Assembly (NCBI GenBank): GCA_015680685.1
Contig: MNCI01018178.1
Location: 218,308 to 282,307, forward strand
Reading direction: 5' to 3'
DNA length: 64,000 nt
From: Gnetum montanum
Taxonomy: Eukaryota; Streptophyta; Gnetopsida; Gnetales; Gnetaceae
Below are positions 36,701 through 47,522 of this stretch, piece after piece (positions within the stretch are counted from its first letter, which is position 1; each line of letters opens with the position of its first letter). Under the pieces are notes generated by a model that saw only the letters and a list, made by a program, of their open reading frames with translations, was not told where the DNA came from and ran no database searches. The translations under genes were made by a program, and so were the position numbers.

Positions 36701-37977
36701 AACTTCTAGAGAAGGAGCGTCAATGGCTAGCCTTAGGACCTCCTAAACCTACACCGTTAAACGCAGTACCCATGACACAACCTAACGATAAACCAAACGT
36801 AGGCCATGAGGGTGAATCATCCAGAAAACATGATACGCCTGAATTAATGATTTCGAGTAAAACTGACAAACCAACGACCCACGAAATAAAACTGTTGGGC
36901 CTAATGGACCAAGTCACTACTGACAAACACATGCCCAATAGTAGAGATCTAGCAATAGCTTTAACGCAGGTCACACAGGCACTAAAACAAAAAAACACTT
37001 CACTAAGCTTGTATGACCTAGTGTTAACATCACAAACCCATCGTGAAGCTTTAGTGCGCATGTTAACATCTATCCCAGTAAGTGAAGCCTTGCCTCCCAA
37101 TGAACCTTCAATTCATGCGGTAATGTACTTGCCCCAAGGGTCAACTTCCAAGCCATTAAGTTTCCACACTGACAACATCAAGTTGGATGAAAAAACAGGA
37201 GAGGTAACAACAGTCCCTATGTTTATAACAATAAGAGTAAACCAATTCCAGATACATAGGATCCATGTAGATGATGGAGCTGCCACAAACGTAGTGCCAT
37301 ATCCCATCATCGAACAACTCGGGCTCACAGAGCTAATCAGACGAACTGCCACCACATGCTTGAAATCATTCAATGGATCGCGCGTGATAGTCAAAGGCAC
37401 TGTGACCTTAGACTTCATAGTAGGGGATCAGTTCCCCACATCCACTGATTTTTTTGTAATCGATGAAATGCCAGGATTCAACCTAATACTGGGAAGGCCC
37501 TGGCTAGCCCAACTTAAAGCAGTCTCTTCCCCTATACATCAAGAGATCCACCTGCCTTATGAAGGTGGTGAAATCATTATATGCAGGGAGGTTGCTACAC
37601 CCATCATCTCATCATACATAGATACAGACCAAGGCTCACAGGTTAAACTCGAAGAGCCTAAACAAGACAATAAAAATGAACAACAACCAGTAGGCGATAA
37701 TCCTTTAAACACAAAAGAAAATTCACCCAAAACAGAAATACCCGGGCCTAACATTGTACATACGCAACCTCACCAAGAAACCACAACTGACACAAAGACC
37801 ATGACACATGTCGAAGCGAAGGAAAACACTGATGCGGAAATAATTCCATCAGAAATCCCTTGGGCTGAATTACCATTCAACGTGATCAGCGAAGGGGACG
37901 CTGAATATAGAATCATACCCGCTAACATATCTCCCAACGTCAAAATGAGAAAAATCAAAAAATTACTAAAACAATAA
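33787..37977 (+). pseudogene. gag-pro: Element C gag-protease polyprotein, one frame with about eight stops
   Basis: One frame runs from ATG at 33787 to TAA at 37975-37977 with no indel. About eight TAG/TGA codons interrupt it. Order: N-terminal part (YNFICVKIQ), Pro/Gln-rich spacer (34200-34870), capsid region at about 34940-35550 (LTKYNGEIDPNAH, FIQRWSAALNELHEP, FIKSKLYYLNARNLSQ), and zinc-binding block FCDYHQCNGHGMDYC (about 35924-35968). Seven PYVVRVP-type repeats follow at about 36187-36640. The protease site IHVDDGAATN lies at about 37261-37290 with LILGRPWLA near 37490. The conserved end is WAELPF plus a basic tail. This is the best preserved gag-protease in the window. Confidence 0.9.
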
Positions 37978-37984
37978 ACAACGC

Positions 37985-38255
37985 CCTTGTCTGAAATGAC
38001 GTTAAACTACGAACGGTCCGAAATGAAGTTAAACTACAACCAGTTTGGGACGACGTTAAACTATCATGTCCGCAACGACATAAAACTAGCCATGATCAGA
38101 AATGGTCGGTCAATTGAGAAATCCACTCGTGTCATTTGAAACGTCCCTTGCTTACGCTGCGGCCCGAAATGGCCTTAAACTATGCATATGGCCCGAAATG
38201 GCCTTAAACTAGTGCGAATCTAGCCTGAAATGGCCTTAAACTAGATCATCCACTT
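37985..38255 (+). repeat. Hairpin-repeat array 1 of element C
   Basis: About seven units, for example TGTC-cgcaac-GACA at 38067-38080 and GGCC-cgaaat-GGCC near 38161 and 38192, each followed by TTAAACT or TAAAACT. From 38255 to 38596 the DNA is AT-rich without a feature. Confidence 0.83.
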
Positions 38256-38596
38256 ATACTTCATTTTATCCCAAATTTCGATTCACTGTTCGAATTTACG
38301 CCTCCATGGTCATGTTGTCCTTTTTCGCAATTATCTTTCAGTCCTACTTATAATTACACCCGTGCACTATAATTAAACCACAAAAACAAACCAAAAAATT
38401 TTATATTGCCATGTTGTGTTTACAATTAAACTCAAAATCAACAAAAATTTTTCATACATATACATGTAATGATGTACAATTACAAGAGTTAACTCATTTT
38501 ATTCACCTGTTCAATACAACTCAAAATTCTCAATTTATAATTCACGTATAAATTTGAGTCAGAATGACTACAAAACAAAACAAACAAAAAACAAAA

Positions 38597-41500
38597 CTAA
38601 GCATCCAGGACAAGAGGGTCATCCCCTTTAGATCCACCAGTATCATGGGTTCCTACTCCACTGGGGCCAGCTTCTTGGACATCATCATCGCCTTGATCCT
38701 GAAAATGCAAAAGAAACAATCAACATAAAGATAAAAGAAAAAACCTTCAAACACCATTCATCGAAAGAATTTCATAATAACAAGATGCTTACTGTAGGGG
38801 ATCCCCCTAAGCCAAATTCCAGCTGGTGAAGGATTTCCTCTTCTGAGACATTGGTCCAATCTGTCCCATCAAGGCCCAGGTCAACATCTGCCAAGGCCTT
38901 CCCCTTGTCAACAGCTAACCAGGTAGGATGCTTTAAAGGGAATTCACCCACCGACACCTCCCCAGAAGTGGTTGTAATCACCCTTCTAGGCGATTCCATT
39001 TCACTAGTTGTGTTCTGAGCAAAGGTATCAAAAGCAGAGTGTAGACCCAGACCCTCCACAAACATTTCCAGTTGGTGCTTTTCAATAGATACTTCCTTCA
39101 AAGATTTCTTATAGTGATGCTTGTGGTTCTTTTCATCCTGACCCCATTTGTGTACCTTGGAAGTGAAAGCTTTCCAATCTTGACACTTGAGGTTCAGTAG
39201 GTCTATCTGAGCCTTGCACTCTGCTAGTCTCCGTGTCAGTGATGCATGGAGATTAAGTAGGTTCTAGTATCTAATATACGTCACCTCAGAAGTTCGCCAA
39301 GAGTGATCACCACTTAGTTTAGTAGAGGCGAACTCATACCGAGCCTTGAGATCATCACGCTCAACTGACAACTCGGAAACTTCCTTCTCCTTTGCTTGAA
39401 TCTACAACCACAACTGTTCGACAAAACGCCTACAAGTCCAGAGCGATTTGGCATTGTGTAAAAGACCCTCCGCCACCTCCTCATAAATTGGCCTTGGCAC
39501 CTACTCGAATTCTGGGGATAGTGTGGGCAAACTCTCTATGCTAATTGTCTCAGAAGGATCCCACGTTAGTTTGGCACCTATGCACACGAAAAGAACAAAC
39601 CTTAAAATGACAAAAACGAGGTGTGAACTCTAAAGCTGCAAACAACTCGACATATATATACCTATCTCAGGGTGGACTTCCCAAATGCGTTCAACAACCT
39701 CCTCAGTGATACCAGCCACAAAATCCATTTTACTTGGCATTTCGGTCCAAGTAAATGATCCACGAGTACAAGACGGACTCGCCTCAGGCAACATTTCAGG
39801 GGAAACCACCTTCATGGGCACTTCCAACCGCATCGTAGGAACTGTCCTACCTTCGTCTGGAAGGGGTAAAAACATAAAAGTAAAACATCATAAAACAAAA
39901 AATCACAAAGCAACATAATAAAAGAAAAGAAAATATACCAAGTTCCCTATCCTCTTCTGGGTTTTGAGGCTCACCTAGGTCCAACCTTCCATCAAGGAAG
40001 CTGCTAAAAAATTCATTAACACCACTCTGGTCATCGACCAGTTCAGTCTCCGTGGTGTCCTCCCGTAGCTCCTCTGTTTCTCCCGCCTAATCTTTGCCCA
40101 CATCTTCTTCCTCAGTCATCAACTCCTTTGTAGCATCCTCCTCTTCAATGATTCTCTCTAATTCCTGCCTCCTCACTTCTCGAGTCAAGTCTGAAGGCAT
40201 CAGTGGCATGTAAGTAATCAAAGTAAAAATTATGAATAAGACGAAAATCATAAAGCAACAAATGTACTAAGTTTACTTACCTTGGATAGGCATCTTGAAC
40301 TGTATGTGCTTCACTCGGGGCTCGTCCACATTTGAGGCCTCCTCGGTTGAATGTTCGCGCTTTTTCAGCTTCGACTTGGCCTTGCCAATGGTTTCTTTGA
40401 TGACCCGTTCTACTCTTTTCGCAGTATAGGGCACATTGTCTGGTTCCAACCCCACACTGTCACATGTGTGGATTGAGGTACCAGATGATCCCCCTGTCAT
40501 AATAGATACAGATTCATCAATTCCGTTAGGTGCATCCTGGGACTTAGCTGTTTCAAACAAGTGGTTGATCCACGGGCGAGATAATTAACCTCGATCCCGT
40601 AGAACATATTTGTTGTCTACACGAACTACCAGGAACTTGGCTAAGCGGAGAAGATAACCTACAAAGAATGCGAAAGTAAAGTGAGACTGTGCCTCAACAT
40701 TTGAGCGCAATCGCACTATCTCTTTGTGCAGCCCCGACAACAAAAATTGGGCCTAGTTATAACGCATGCCAGTTTCTAGGACGGTTTGCATAATACGTAC
40801 AGCCTCGACCCCAAGACTCCACACGTGGGAAAGGGATTTAGGGAATACCCATGCCCTAAACAGAGGATATAATTCATTCACCTCCTCAATCTTTGACTTC
40901 CCCTACATAGGGAATCCCTTGGCACCCTTGGCACCCTTGGCAACGCCCAACCAGTCTTCTAATTCCCGAACCGTATGGAGCTCTTTATGAGCCCTGTCTA
41001 AAACTACATTTATACCATCCGCCGGTACACCAAACAGGTTCGAAAAGAATTCAGGCGACAGATGGAAAACTATCTTAACACCCTTAATCCGGGTGCTGTA
41101 GTAAGAGACAGACTTATTGAAGGAATCTACGATCCCGATCATTTCTGCTATTGACACATTAGGGCTCGGGGTCGTAAAGAGCTCCATAAGGCCAGCATCA
41201 TCTAAACAACGAATGATGGATGGCAAGGCACGGGTGTGCAACCATTTTTGAGCCTTGCCGACCTCCCCGAACTTCATTGGTAGGGTAGTCTTGGTTCGTT
41301 CGGTCATGACAGTGTCCCCGCAAGGAGGAACATCAACTGTAGATATGATTCGAAATCATTATTTCAGTATAACCCCTCGGCAGTCGAACAAACATCTTAA
41401 AAAATCTAGAAAATACTGTCATTTACCTTCAGTTGTGGACTTAGATGTGCTACCCAAGTCAGAGTCACGAGGAAAGATTGGCCCCTTATGTGACCAATCT

Positions 41501-43343
41501 CCTTGCAACCATCCACGAGCTTGGCACATTGCGAATGCTCTAGAGAACTGTTTGTGGAAGTGGATGATATCATCCTTGGTTTGAGCTAATACAGCTCCAC
41601 GAAGGGTGGGACCCACCATAAAGGTCTCTAGAGCGATACGAGCTAGAGCGAGCCCATCATCCTCAATGCATGTTCCATCTAGGTTAACTTTAGGCCTACA
41701 AACGAACGGATGTCAAAACAGAAGCAAATGCCAAATGAAGAAAAGAAACAACAAGCTTAAACGGTCCTACCTATCCACCCGGTACACTGTGCGAGGAGGA
41801 TTCTGGAACAGCGTGTGCGCACGCACGGCTAAAAATAGGGTTTTGTTGAGATAGTCCTGCCCTCGCGGCAATTGAGCCCACACATGCACTAGCGGGCATG
41901 TAGACCTGGGCCCGCTGGAAGAACCATCCGAGGATACAAGCGGCCCTTCGTTGATGTCTTCCATGAAGACCAAGACACCCTCCATGGCTCCCGACAACAT
42001 TGTCTCAAGCACGCTCCGTGCCACTAGTTCACTTAGGTGCGACCAGACCACCACTTTAAACTTGTCCAGGATGAAGGCCAGAAATTCACACGCCCCTTCC
42101 CTGAACCATATCCCATTATCGTCAACAGTCAAATCCGGGGTAGGTTCATTGGCCTCAATGGGACCAAACCACGTTAATACCCCAACGAGCTCAACAACCA
42201 GGAGGAAAGGCTCAGTGTCCCTGCAAGCAACCAAAATATCACGTTGAATCAGCCATACATGAAAATGAGATGAAAAACAAAATTTCACATTGTAGGCCGA
42301 CACTTAGAAAAAATTACTAATTGTTTACGCTCGACGTATACGCGGGGCGTATATGCTATCAAAACTGTTTACGCTCGGCGTATACGCTGAGTGTATACGT
42401 TGTCAAGACTGTTTACGCTCGGCATATACAATGAGCGTATACACTGTAAAACTAGTTTACGCTCTGAAAACGATTCTCGCCATGAAAACAGAACTACGCT
42501 ATACACTGCCTGAAAAAGAATAGACTATTCACACGCAGCGTATACACTGCAAAATTTCTCAGCGTATACGCCATAAAACTAGTCAATGTATACGTCGTGG
42601 CAAACAGTCAGCGTATACGCCATGCAGACCGCCAACGTATATGCCGTGCAAACAATTTACACTGAACACTGTGCAAATAAGTTTACGCCGAAAACAGTTC
42701 AAACCATATGCCATGAAAACAGGTATACGTTGAACCCCACTTGAAAATAATACGCTGTTCACGCTCAACGTATACGCCGTAGAAACCCTCAGCGTATACG
42801 CCATAAAAGCCTTCAGCGTATATGCTGTGTAAATAGTCTACGCCGAACACTGTAAACGATCTACGAACAGTCAGCATATATGCTGATAAAATCATCTATG
42901 CTTCATGCTAGTAAAATTTGTTTACATTGTGCATTGACAAAACAGATTACGCTATAAACAACTTAGGCTATGTACAGTTTACAATTAGCGTACAAAGACC
43001 CTCTATGCTGTGAGCTTGCGCTCAGCGTATACGGTGAAACCCCCTACGCTGACTCTCTATGTTGGATGTATACATCGAAACCCTCTATGCTGACTGTCTA
43101 TGCTAAGAAACTTGTATAGATGAAAATAACTAATAGAAGTAGGATCAAAACCTACCTGTGTGACGATCAAGGCCATAATGGAACCCTCGGCCTAGGCAGA
43201 CACTGCAGCATAGCCTCGCTCTCCTCCGTGAAAGTTAGTTCAGGTCCCTTTCTTCCCTGGCCTTCCACCTCCTTGCCTTTGCCCATCTTGGCATCCTCTA
43301 CGCTGGGATCGACAGGTCTATGTTGAGGATCGAAATTGCTCAT
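38597..43343 (-). pseudogene. Element C antisense gene, eight exons, best preserved copy
   Basis: Minus-strand exons by splice sites: 1, 43343-43156; 2, 42220-41771; 3, 41695-41427; 4, 41336-40281; 5, 40190-39939; 6, 39856-39662; 7, 39577-38793; 8, 38698-38597; about 1,100 codons. Introns start GT and end AG; introns 2 to 7 are about 70-95 bases. Exon 2 is NIF/FCP1-like: FLLVVELVGVL, WFREGACEFLAFIL, FKVVVWSHL, DYLNKTLFLAV, FQNPPRTV. Exon 4 has STRIKGVKIVFHLSPEFFSN then LFGVPADG, like the 'putative plant transposon protein' domain. Exon 5 is acidic, exon 7 a likely coiled coil and exon 8 acidic. A handful of stops (one in exon 1, three in exon 4, one in exon 5, three in exon 7) are single-base changes. 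No known gene is matched end to end. Confidence 0.83.
42230..43155 (-). repeat. Intron 1 of the C antisense gene, an array of GCGTATACGC palindromes
   Basis: This interval is almost filled with GCGTATACGC, TTTACGCTCGGCGTATACGC and decayed forms such as GCATATATGC. The same motif fills the LTR and leader of C. Intron ends are the GTAGGT donor at 43155 and the TTGCTTGCAG acceptor at 42221. Confidence 0.8.
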
Positions 43344-43648
43344 GCTTACGCTAAGCCTCTACACCGGGGTCTGAGTCTCTATGCCGACACTTGAACCTCT
43401 ACGCTCACACTGAGCCTCTACGCCAAGTTGGAGTCTCTACGCTCACACTGAGTTGGGACATTTTTGTTGATGCTTCGACCTCTACGCTTTGCGTTTACGT
43501 AAGGGTTTGGCTGTTTACGCTTACGCTCAGGGTTTGGCTGTTTATGCTTACGCTAAGGGTTCAGTCGCTTACGCTTACGCTGGGTCATCTACGCTTATGC
43601 TCAAGATTACGCTTACAATTCAATGTAGTAACAAATGACCCCCCCCCC

Positions 43649-43657
43649 TTTATATAG
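43649..43657 (-). promoter_or_regulatory. TATA box of the C antisense gene
   Basis: CTATATAAAG on the minus strand lies about 310 bases upstream of the antisense ATG at 43343. The DNA between (43345-43620) is rich in TTACGCT motifs. Upstream (43660-43860) is a short GCC repeat and AT-rich DNA. Confidence 0.6.
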
Positions 43658-43854
43658 CGCTTCGCTGCTGCCGCCACCGCCGCCACCTTCTAGTTAGTCA
43701 CTTTTTACTCTTTTTACTCATTTTTAATAAAATTTTCTCAAAAAATAATAAAATAATAATATATATATATTTAAAACAACATGAATATTACTACATCTCG
43801 GTTCCCCTATGAACCCAACTTCACGTGTTCACACCGAACATTCTAGCGCAAACA

Positions 43855-44085
43855 TTATACGGCTCGGTGTGGCCTTAAACTACCATGATGGCCCGGTATG
43901 TCCTTAAACTACCATCACGGCTTGGTATGGCCTTAAACTGCTACCCACGGCCTGGTACGGCCTTAAACTACCATGGCGGCCTGGTAAGGCCTTAAACTGC
44001 CACCCGCGGATCGCGTTCAGTCCGGTACGGCCTTAAACTGCCATGGTGGCCGGAAAAGGCCTTAAACTACCACCGTTTCACATTA
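43855..44085 (+). repeat. Hairpin-repeat array 2 of element C
   Basis: Seven units of the type GGCC-tggtac-GGCC-TTAAACT with variants GGCT/GGCC. They are followed by TTCTCTAGTAGCTTTTATTTACAG (about 44144-44167), a candidate splice acceptor that has lost its downstream pol. Confidence 0.82.
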
Positions 44086-44199
44086 TTTTCTATTTATTGG
44101 TGCATTCACTTCATGTTTTCTACAGTTATTATTTAATATTATTTTCTCTAGTAGCTTTTATTTACAGGATCATATAGACGCACACGCATGCATCCACAT

Positions 44200-44725
44200 A
44201 GAGTCGTCCTGGCATCACGACGATAAACTGATACCATAGCTCGTCCTGACATCACGACGATAAAATGATACCATAGAAGAGTTCTAGAATCATGACTATA
44301 AATTGATACCATAGATTGTCCTGGCATCATGACTATAAACTGATACCATAGCGAATCCTGGAATCATGACTATAAACTTATACCACAGCTCGTCCTGGCA
44401 TCATCACGGTAAACTGATACCACAGAACAGTCCTGGAATCATGACTTAAAAGTGATACCACAACTCATCCTGGCATTATGATGATCAACTGATATCACAA
44501 AATGTCTGCAATGATGATAAACTAGCATCCGTCTGGTACAACAGTAGACTGCCACAGTCTCACTTGCCGGAGTCCGCTAAGACTATAAATTGGTTTGCCT
44601 CTTCATGGTCCGCTAAGACTAGAAACTGGTAACGCACCGTCCTCCACGATGCTAAACGGGAAATGTCCAATGGGTCATGACATAAAAATAACCCATGATA
44701 GTCCACTAAGACTATAAACTGGCAA
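44200..44725 (+). repeat. Hairpin-repeat array 3 of element C
   Basis: About twelve units, in two forms: CGTC-ctgacatcac-GACG with a longer loop and ATAAACTGATACCATAG after it (44205-44480), and AGTC-cgctaa-GACT at 44571-44584. In A and B this array follows pol, so here it directly follows array 2. Confidence 0.82.
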
Positions 44726-45754
44726 AGTCACCTCTAGTTCCTCAATCAGTAGCCGCATTCAAACTTCATCAGAATCGCTGCATCGCTCGCCATCAGTCGA
44801 TACTGCCAACATTGTTGCTATTCATATATAGTGCCTGAAATCTCATCTGGTGCCTTTGGTTCATCAGTAGCTATTTAATTCTAAGCTTGCTTACTCACTC
44901 ATGGTTTTCTTGTCTTCTTGGAATTGCGTTTGCAGGATGACACTCAGAGGTGTTCGTGCGAGAATGCACTTCGTCATAAGTAGCAAGGTGAGGTAATGTT
45001 CATGGCACACGTGGCAAGACTCAATCAAACCATTCACTAGTACATCCCCATTTCCCGGTACATTTCCTATCTATTTATCGACATACTCCACTCAGCCACA
45101 CCTCTGATACACCTAGTACACTCAAAACTTTGAGTACACTGTTGCGCACTGTAACACTTTTAAGCAGTTGCAACATACAACGTAGCACTTGAGCATGGGT
45201 ACAAGATAAAAAAAATGTTGTCCCTTCCCACATAAAACACAAGAATGGATGATAGTTGCCTAAAAAAATGCTCATGTCTAAAACAATCGTTGCATGGTTT
45301 TGGCTCTCCGCCAACAGGTTTCCCTTAAACACCAAACAAGGGTCCTGTTCCTCCAGAGAATGCAACACTTCACCACGTGGCTTTGGTTGTTCCAACAAGT
45401 CCTTTCAAACACTAAACAAGGATCTTGTTATGCCAAAGGACGCACATCACATGTCTCGATTCCAAGTCCACTAAACAATGGCTATTGACAAGGATCAGCA
45501 TGACCCGTATACACACCAGAGCATCCCCTTTATCATGGACAATCCCTTGGCCAGTTCCCATTCCCCACAATCTCCATTTCCCTATCCAGCTACAAATTTT
45601 ACTTCTCCAAGCCTCTGTACTACTGAATACGGTGCGACGATGTTTAGTCACGTGGCAAAGGACAAATTCTTCATCAAGTTGCTTGTGGTGTTTTGCACTT
45701 CTTTGTCGACGCGTCTCGGGTCGATTCCTCTAAGCATCAACAAAGAGGGGCCAA
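44726..45754 (+). other. 3' untranslated tail and polypurine tract of element C
   Basis: No gene is recognised; short frames near 45075-45820 run into the LTR and share nothing with known proteins. CTTTGT (45701-45706) and ACAAAG (45740-45745) pair around the start of the purine tract ACAAAGAGGGGCCAA that abuts the 3' LTR. Confidence 0.6.
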
Positions 45755-47000
45755 TGAAACACCACAAAATTTCGAGCTTAGTACTTCTTCAACAAAAATC
45801 GAGACGAGTCCTGATGGTCTAAGCATGGCTAAAGCTTGAGAACCCCACAAACAGCTTCAAGTGGAGTCAAACCTAACAAGAAGCAGGTCCCTGGGACCCA
45901 TAGACGACCATGACATCTACTATCAAACCTAGCAACTTCAGAGCTTGAAATACTTAGTTTACATTAAGTATGTATTCTCAGTGTATACGCCCGATGCTCA
46001 CAGTGTATACGCCCAGCGTATATGCCCTAGATTGTATCCCCAACCTATATGCCCAGCATATATGCTCAACATATACGCCCGATGTTCCTAGCGTATACGC
46101 CCCACATGTATGCTCAGCAAGTACGACTGATGTATACGCCCGACAAGCAATCCCTAAAGATGGCATGGAGATAGCACTGTAGAGCAAGACCCAGTACAAG
46201 GCAGCAATTCACACAAACAGAGAAACCATGAGCATATATGCCCAGCGTATACGCCCAGCATCCACAGCGTATACGCCCAACGTATACACCCGCTTGATAC
46301 AACGTATACGCCCAGCAAATGTAACATGTACACTTGTAAATTTCATGCTTTCACACCCGGTCAATGTGCCACGTGTCACCCAATCCTAGTCTAATGCCCA
46401 AACCTGTATAAAAAATCCAATTTTTCATTAGATTGAGGTTGGCAATTTTGAGCAAAAACCAGAGGAAAACAGAGATGCTAAGAACTAGAGCAAAGAAACT
46501 TGTACGCTGGACAACCCTGTACACTGAGCATACAGCCTCTACATTATGCCTACAGTGTGACCCAACCCATAGTCATCCCTACATCCACCAGGGCTTTTCG
46601 TCTGCCTATGGTCAAAGCCACAACTGCGTTAGACCGGTGCATTGTAACTCTCATTTTGAAATATCATTGTTACATTTTCTTCCTAAAATCTATTATAGTT
46701 TGCATTAATTGTTGCATGTATTCTGTTTACGCTCTTTTACGTTTATGCTCCGTTCGCATCAGTTACGCTGTTTACGCTATATTTTACGCCTGTTACATCG
46801 TTCACGTATAACCCAGCATATAACAACTCAGTGTACGTTTGGGGAAATCCTTGCCTGATCTGTGTGCAGACCACTCAAGGTACTCTACCTTCGTTCATTC
46901 CAGCTCGCCCTCAAGCAAAGGTAGGGTCTTCTGTGCGTGTCTGGATATCTCAAAGTCTCTGTTTCCTTCCAGCCGGAGACCGACGATTTCGGACGGTACA
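45755..47000 (+). repeat. 3' LTR of element C
   Basis: TGAAACACCACAAAATTTCG...CGGTACA, similar throughout to 31763-33034, with many CG to TG/CA differences in the GCGTATACGC motifs. Its G-box is at about 46369 and TATA box at 46407-46416. Confidence 0.9.
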
Positions 47001-47005
47001 CTAAC
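47001..47005. repeat. Target site duplication of element C, right copy (CTAAC)
   Basis: Identical to 31758-31762. Confidence 0.9.
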
Positions 47006-47522
47006 CCCTACACCTTTAGTAGTTCTCATTAATATATTCCCAAATCCATTTTAGCCATACCACAACCTAGCCAATGAACCTACACCGAAGCAAGGTATTA
47101 ATTACATAATGATTCATTTACCCTTGCTAATATAATGATTTTGTTGTGTGTGTAGATGGTGATCATACAACAAAGAATTGGATCTGGAGCAAATACTTGG
47201 AATGGAGCCATGCTAGAAGCAGCTATGTAAGGAGCAAGATCGATGTCGTGCTTACCGATGGACAACAGAAGGCACAATCTTGGCGTTGGTTGCAGCAACA
47301 CTTCTTTCTCTCTCTCTCTTTCTTATCAGCTGCCAACAAAGGCCTGATGTCATTGTAATAAGGTGTTCACCCTTGTTGTCATGAACACCAGTTTGGTCAA
47401 GTCTTTTAATGATGATCCGTTCACATGTCATCCCATTAGTTCCATTCCCCTCAATAATTCCATACCTTCCCGATATTATTGTAAGAAACTTGAGGATGAG
47501 TTTTCATTCAGTCATGGGGGTA
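47006..47522 (+). other. Element D non-coding interior, right of C, ending in its polypurine tract
   Basis: No gene is recognised. The segment ends AGTCATGGGGGTA directly before the 3' LTR start TGATGAGACG, which marks the polypurine tract. Confidence 0.6.

Larger units (their letters stand above)
31763..47000 (+). mobile_element. Element C: Tat/Ogre-type element lacking pol, with gag-protease and antisense gene
   Basis: C is 15.2 kb, with LTRs 31763-33034 and 45755-47000 and target duplication CTAAC. It keeps gag-protease, array 1, the antisense gene, array 2, array 3 and the polypurine tract. Between array 2 (ends about 44080) and array 3 (starts about 44205) only about 130 bases remain. 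RT, RNase H and integrase are therefore absent. It must have moved with enzymes from another element. Confidence 0.92.

Noticed and set aside
45075-45822. Short frames in the C tail
   Set aside because: They cross into the LTR and are not conserved in A or B.
47146-47358. Frame in D near 47.1-47.4 kb as a host gene fragment
   Set aside because: Short, no domain, in non-coding D sequence beside the polypurine tract.
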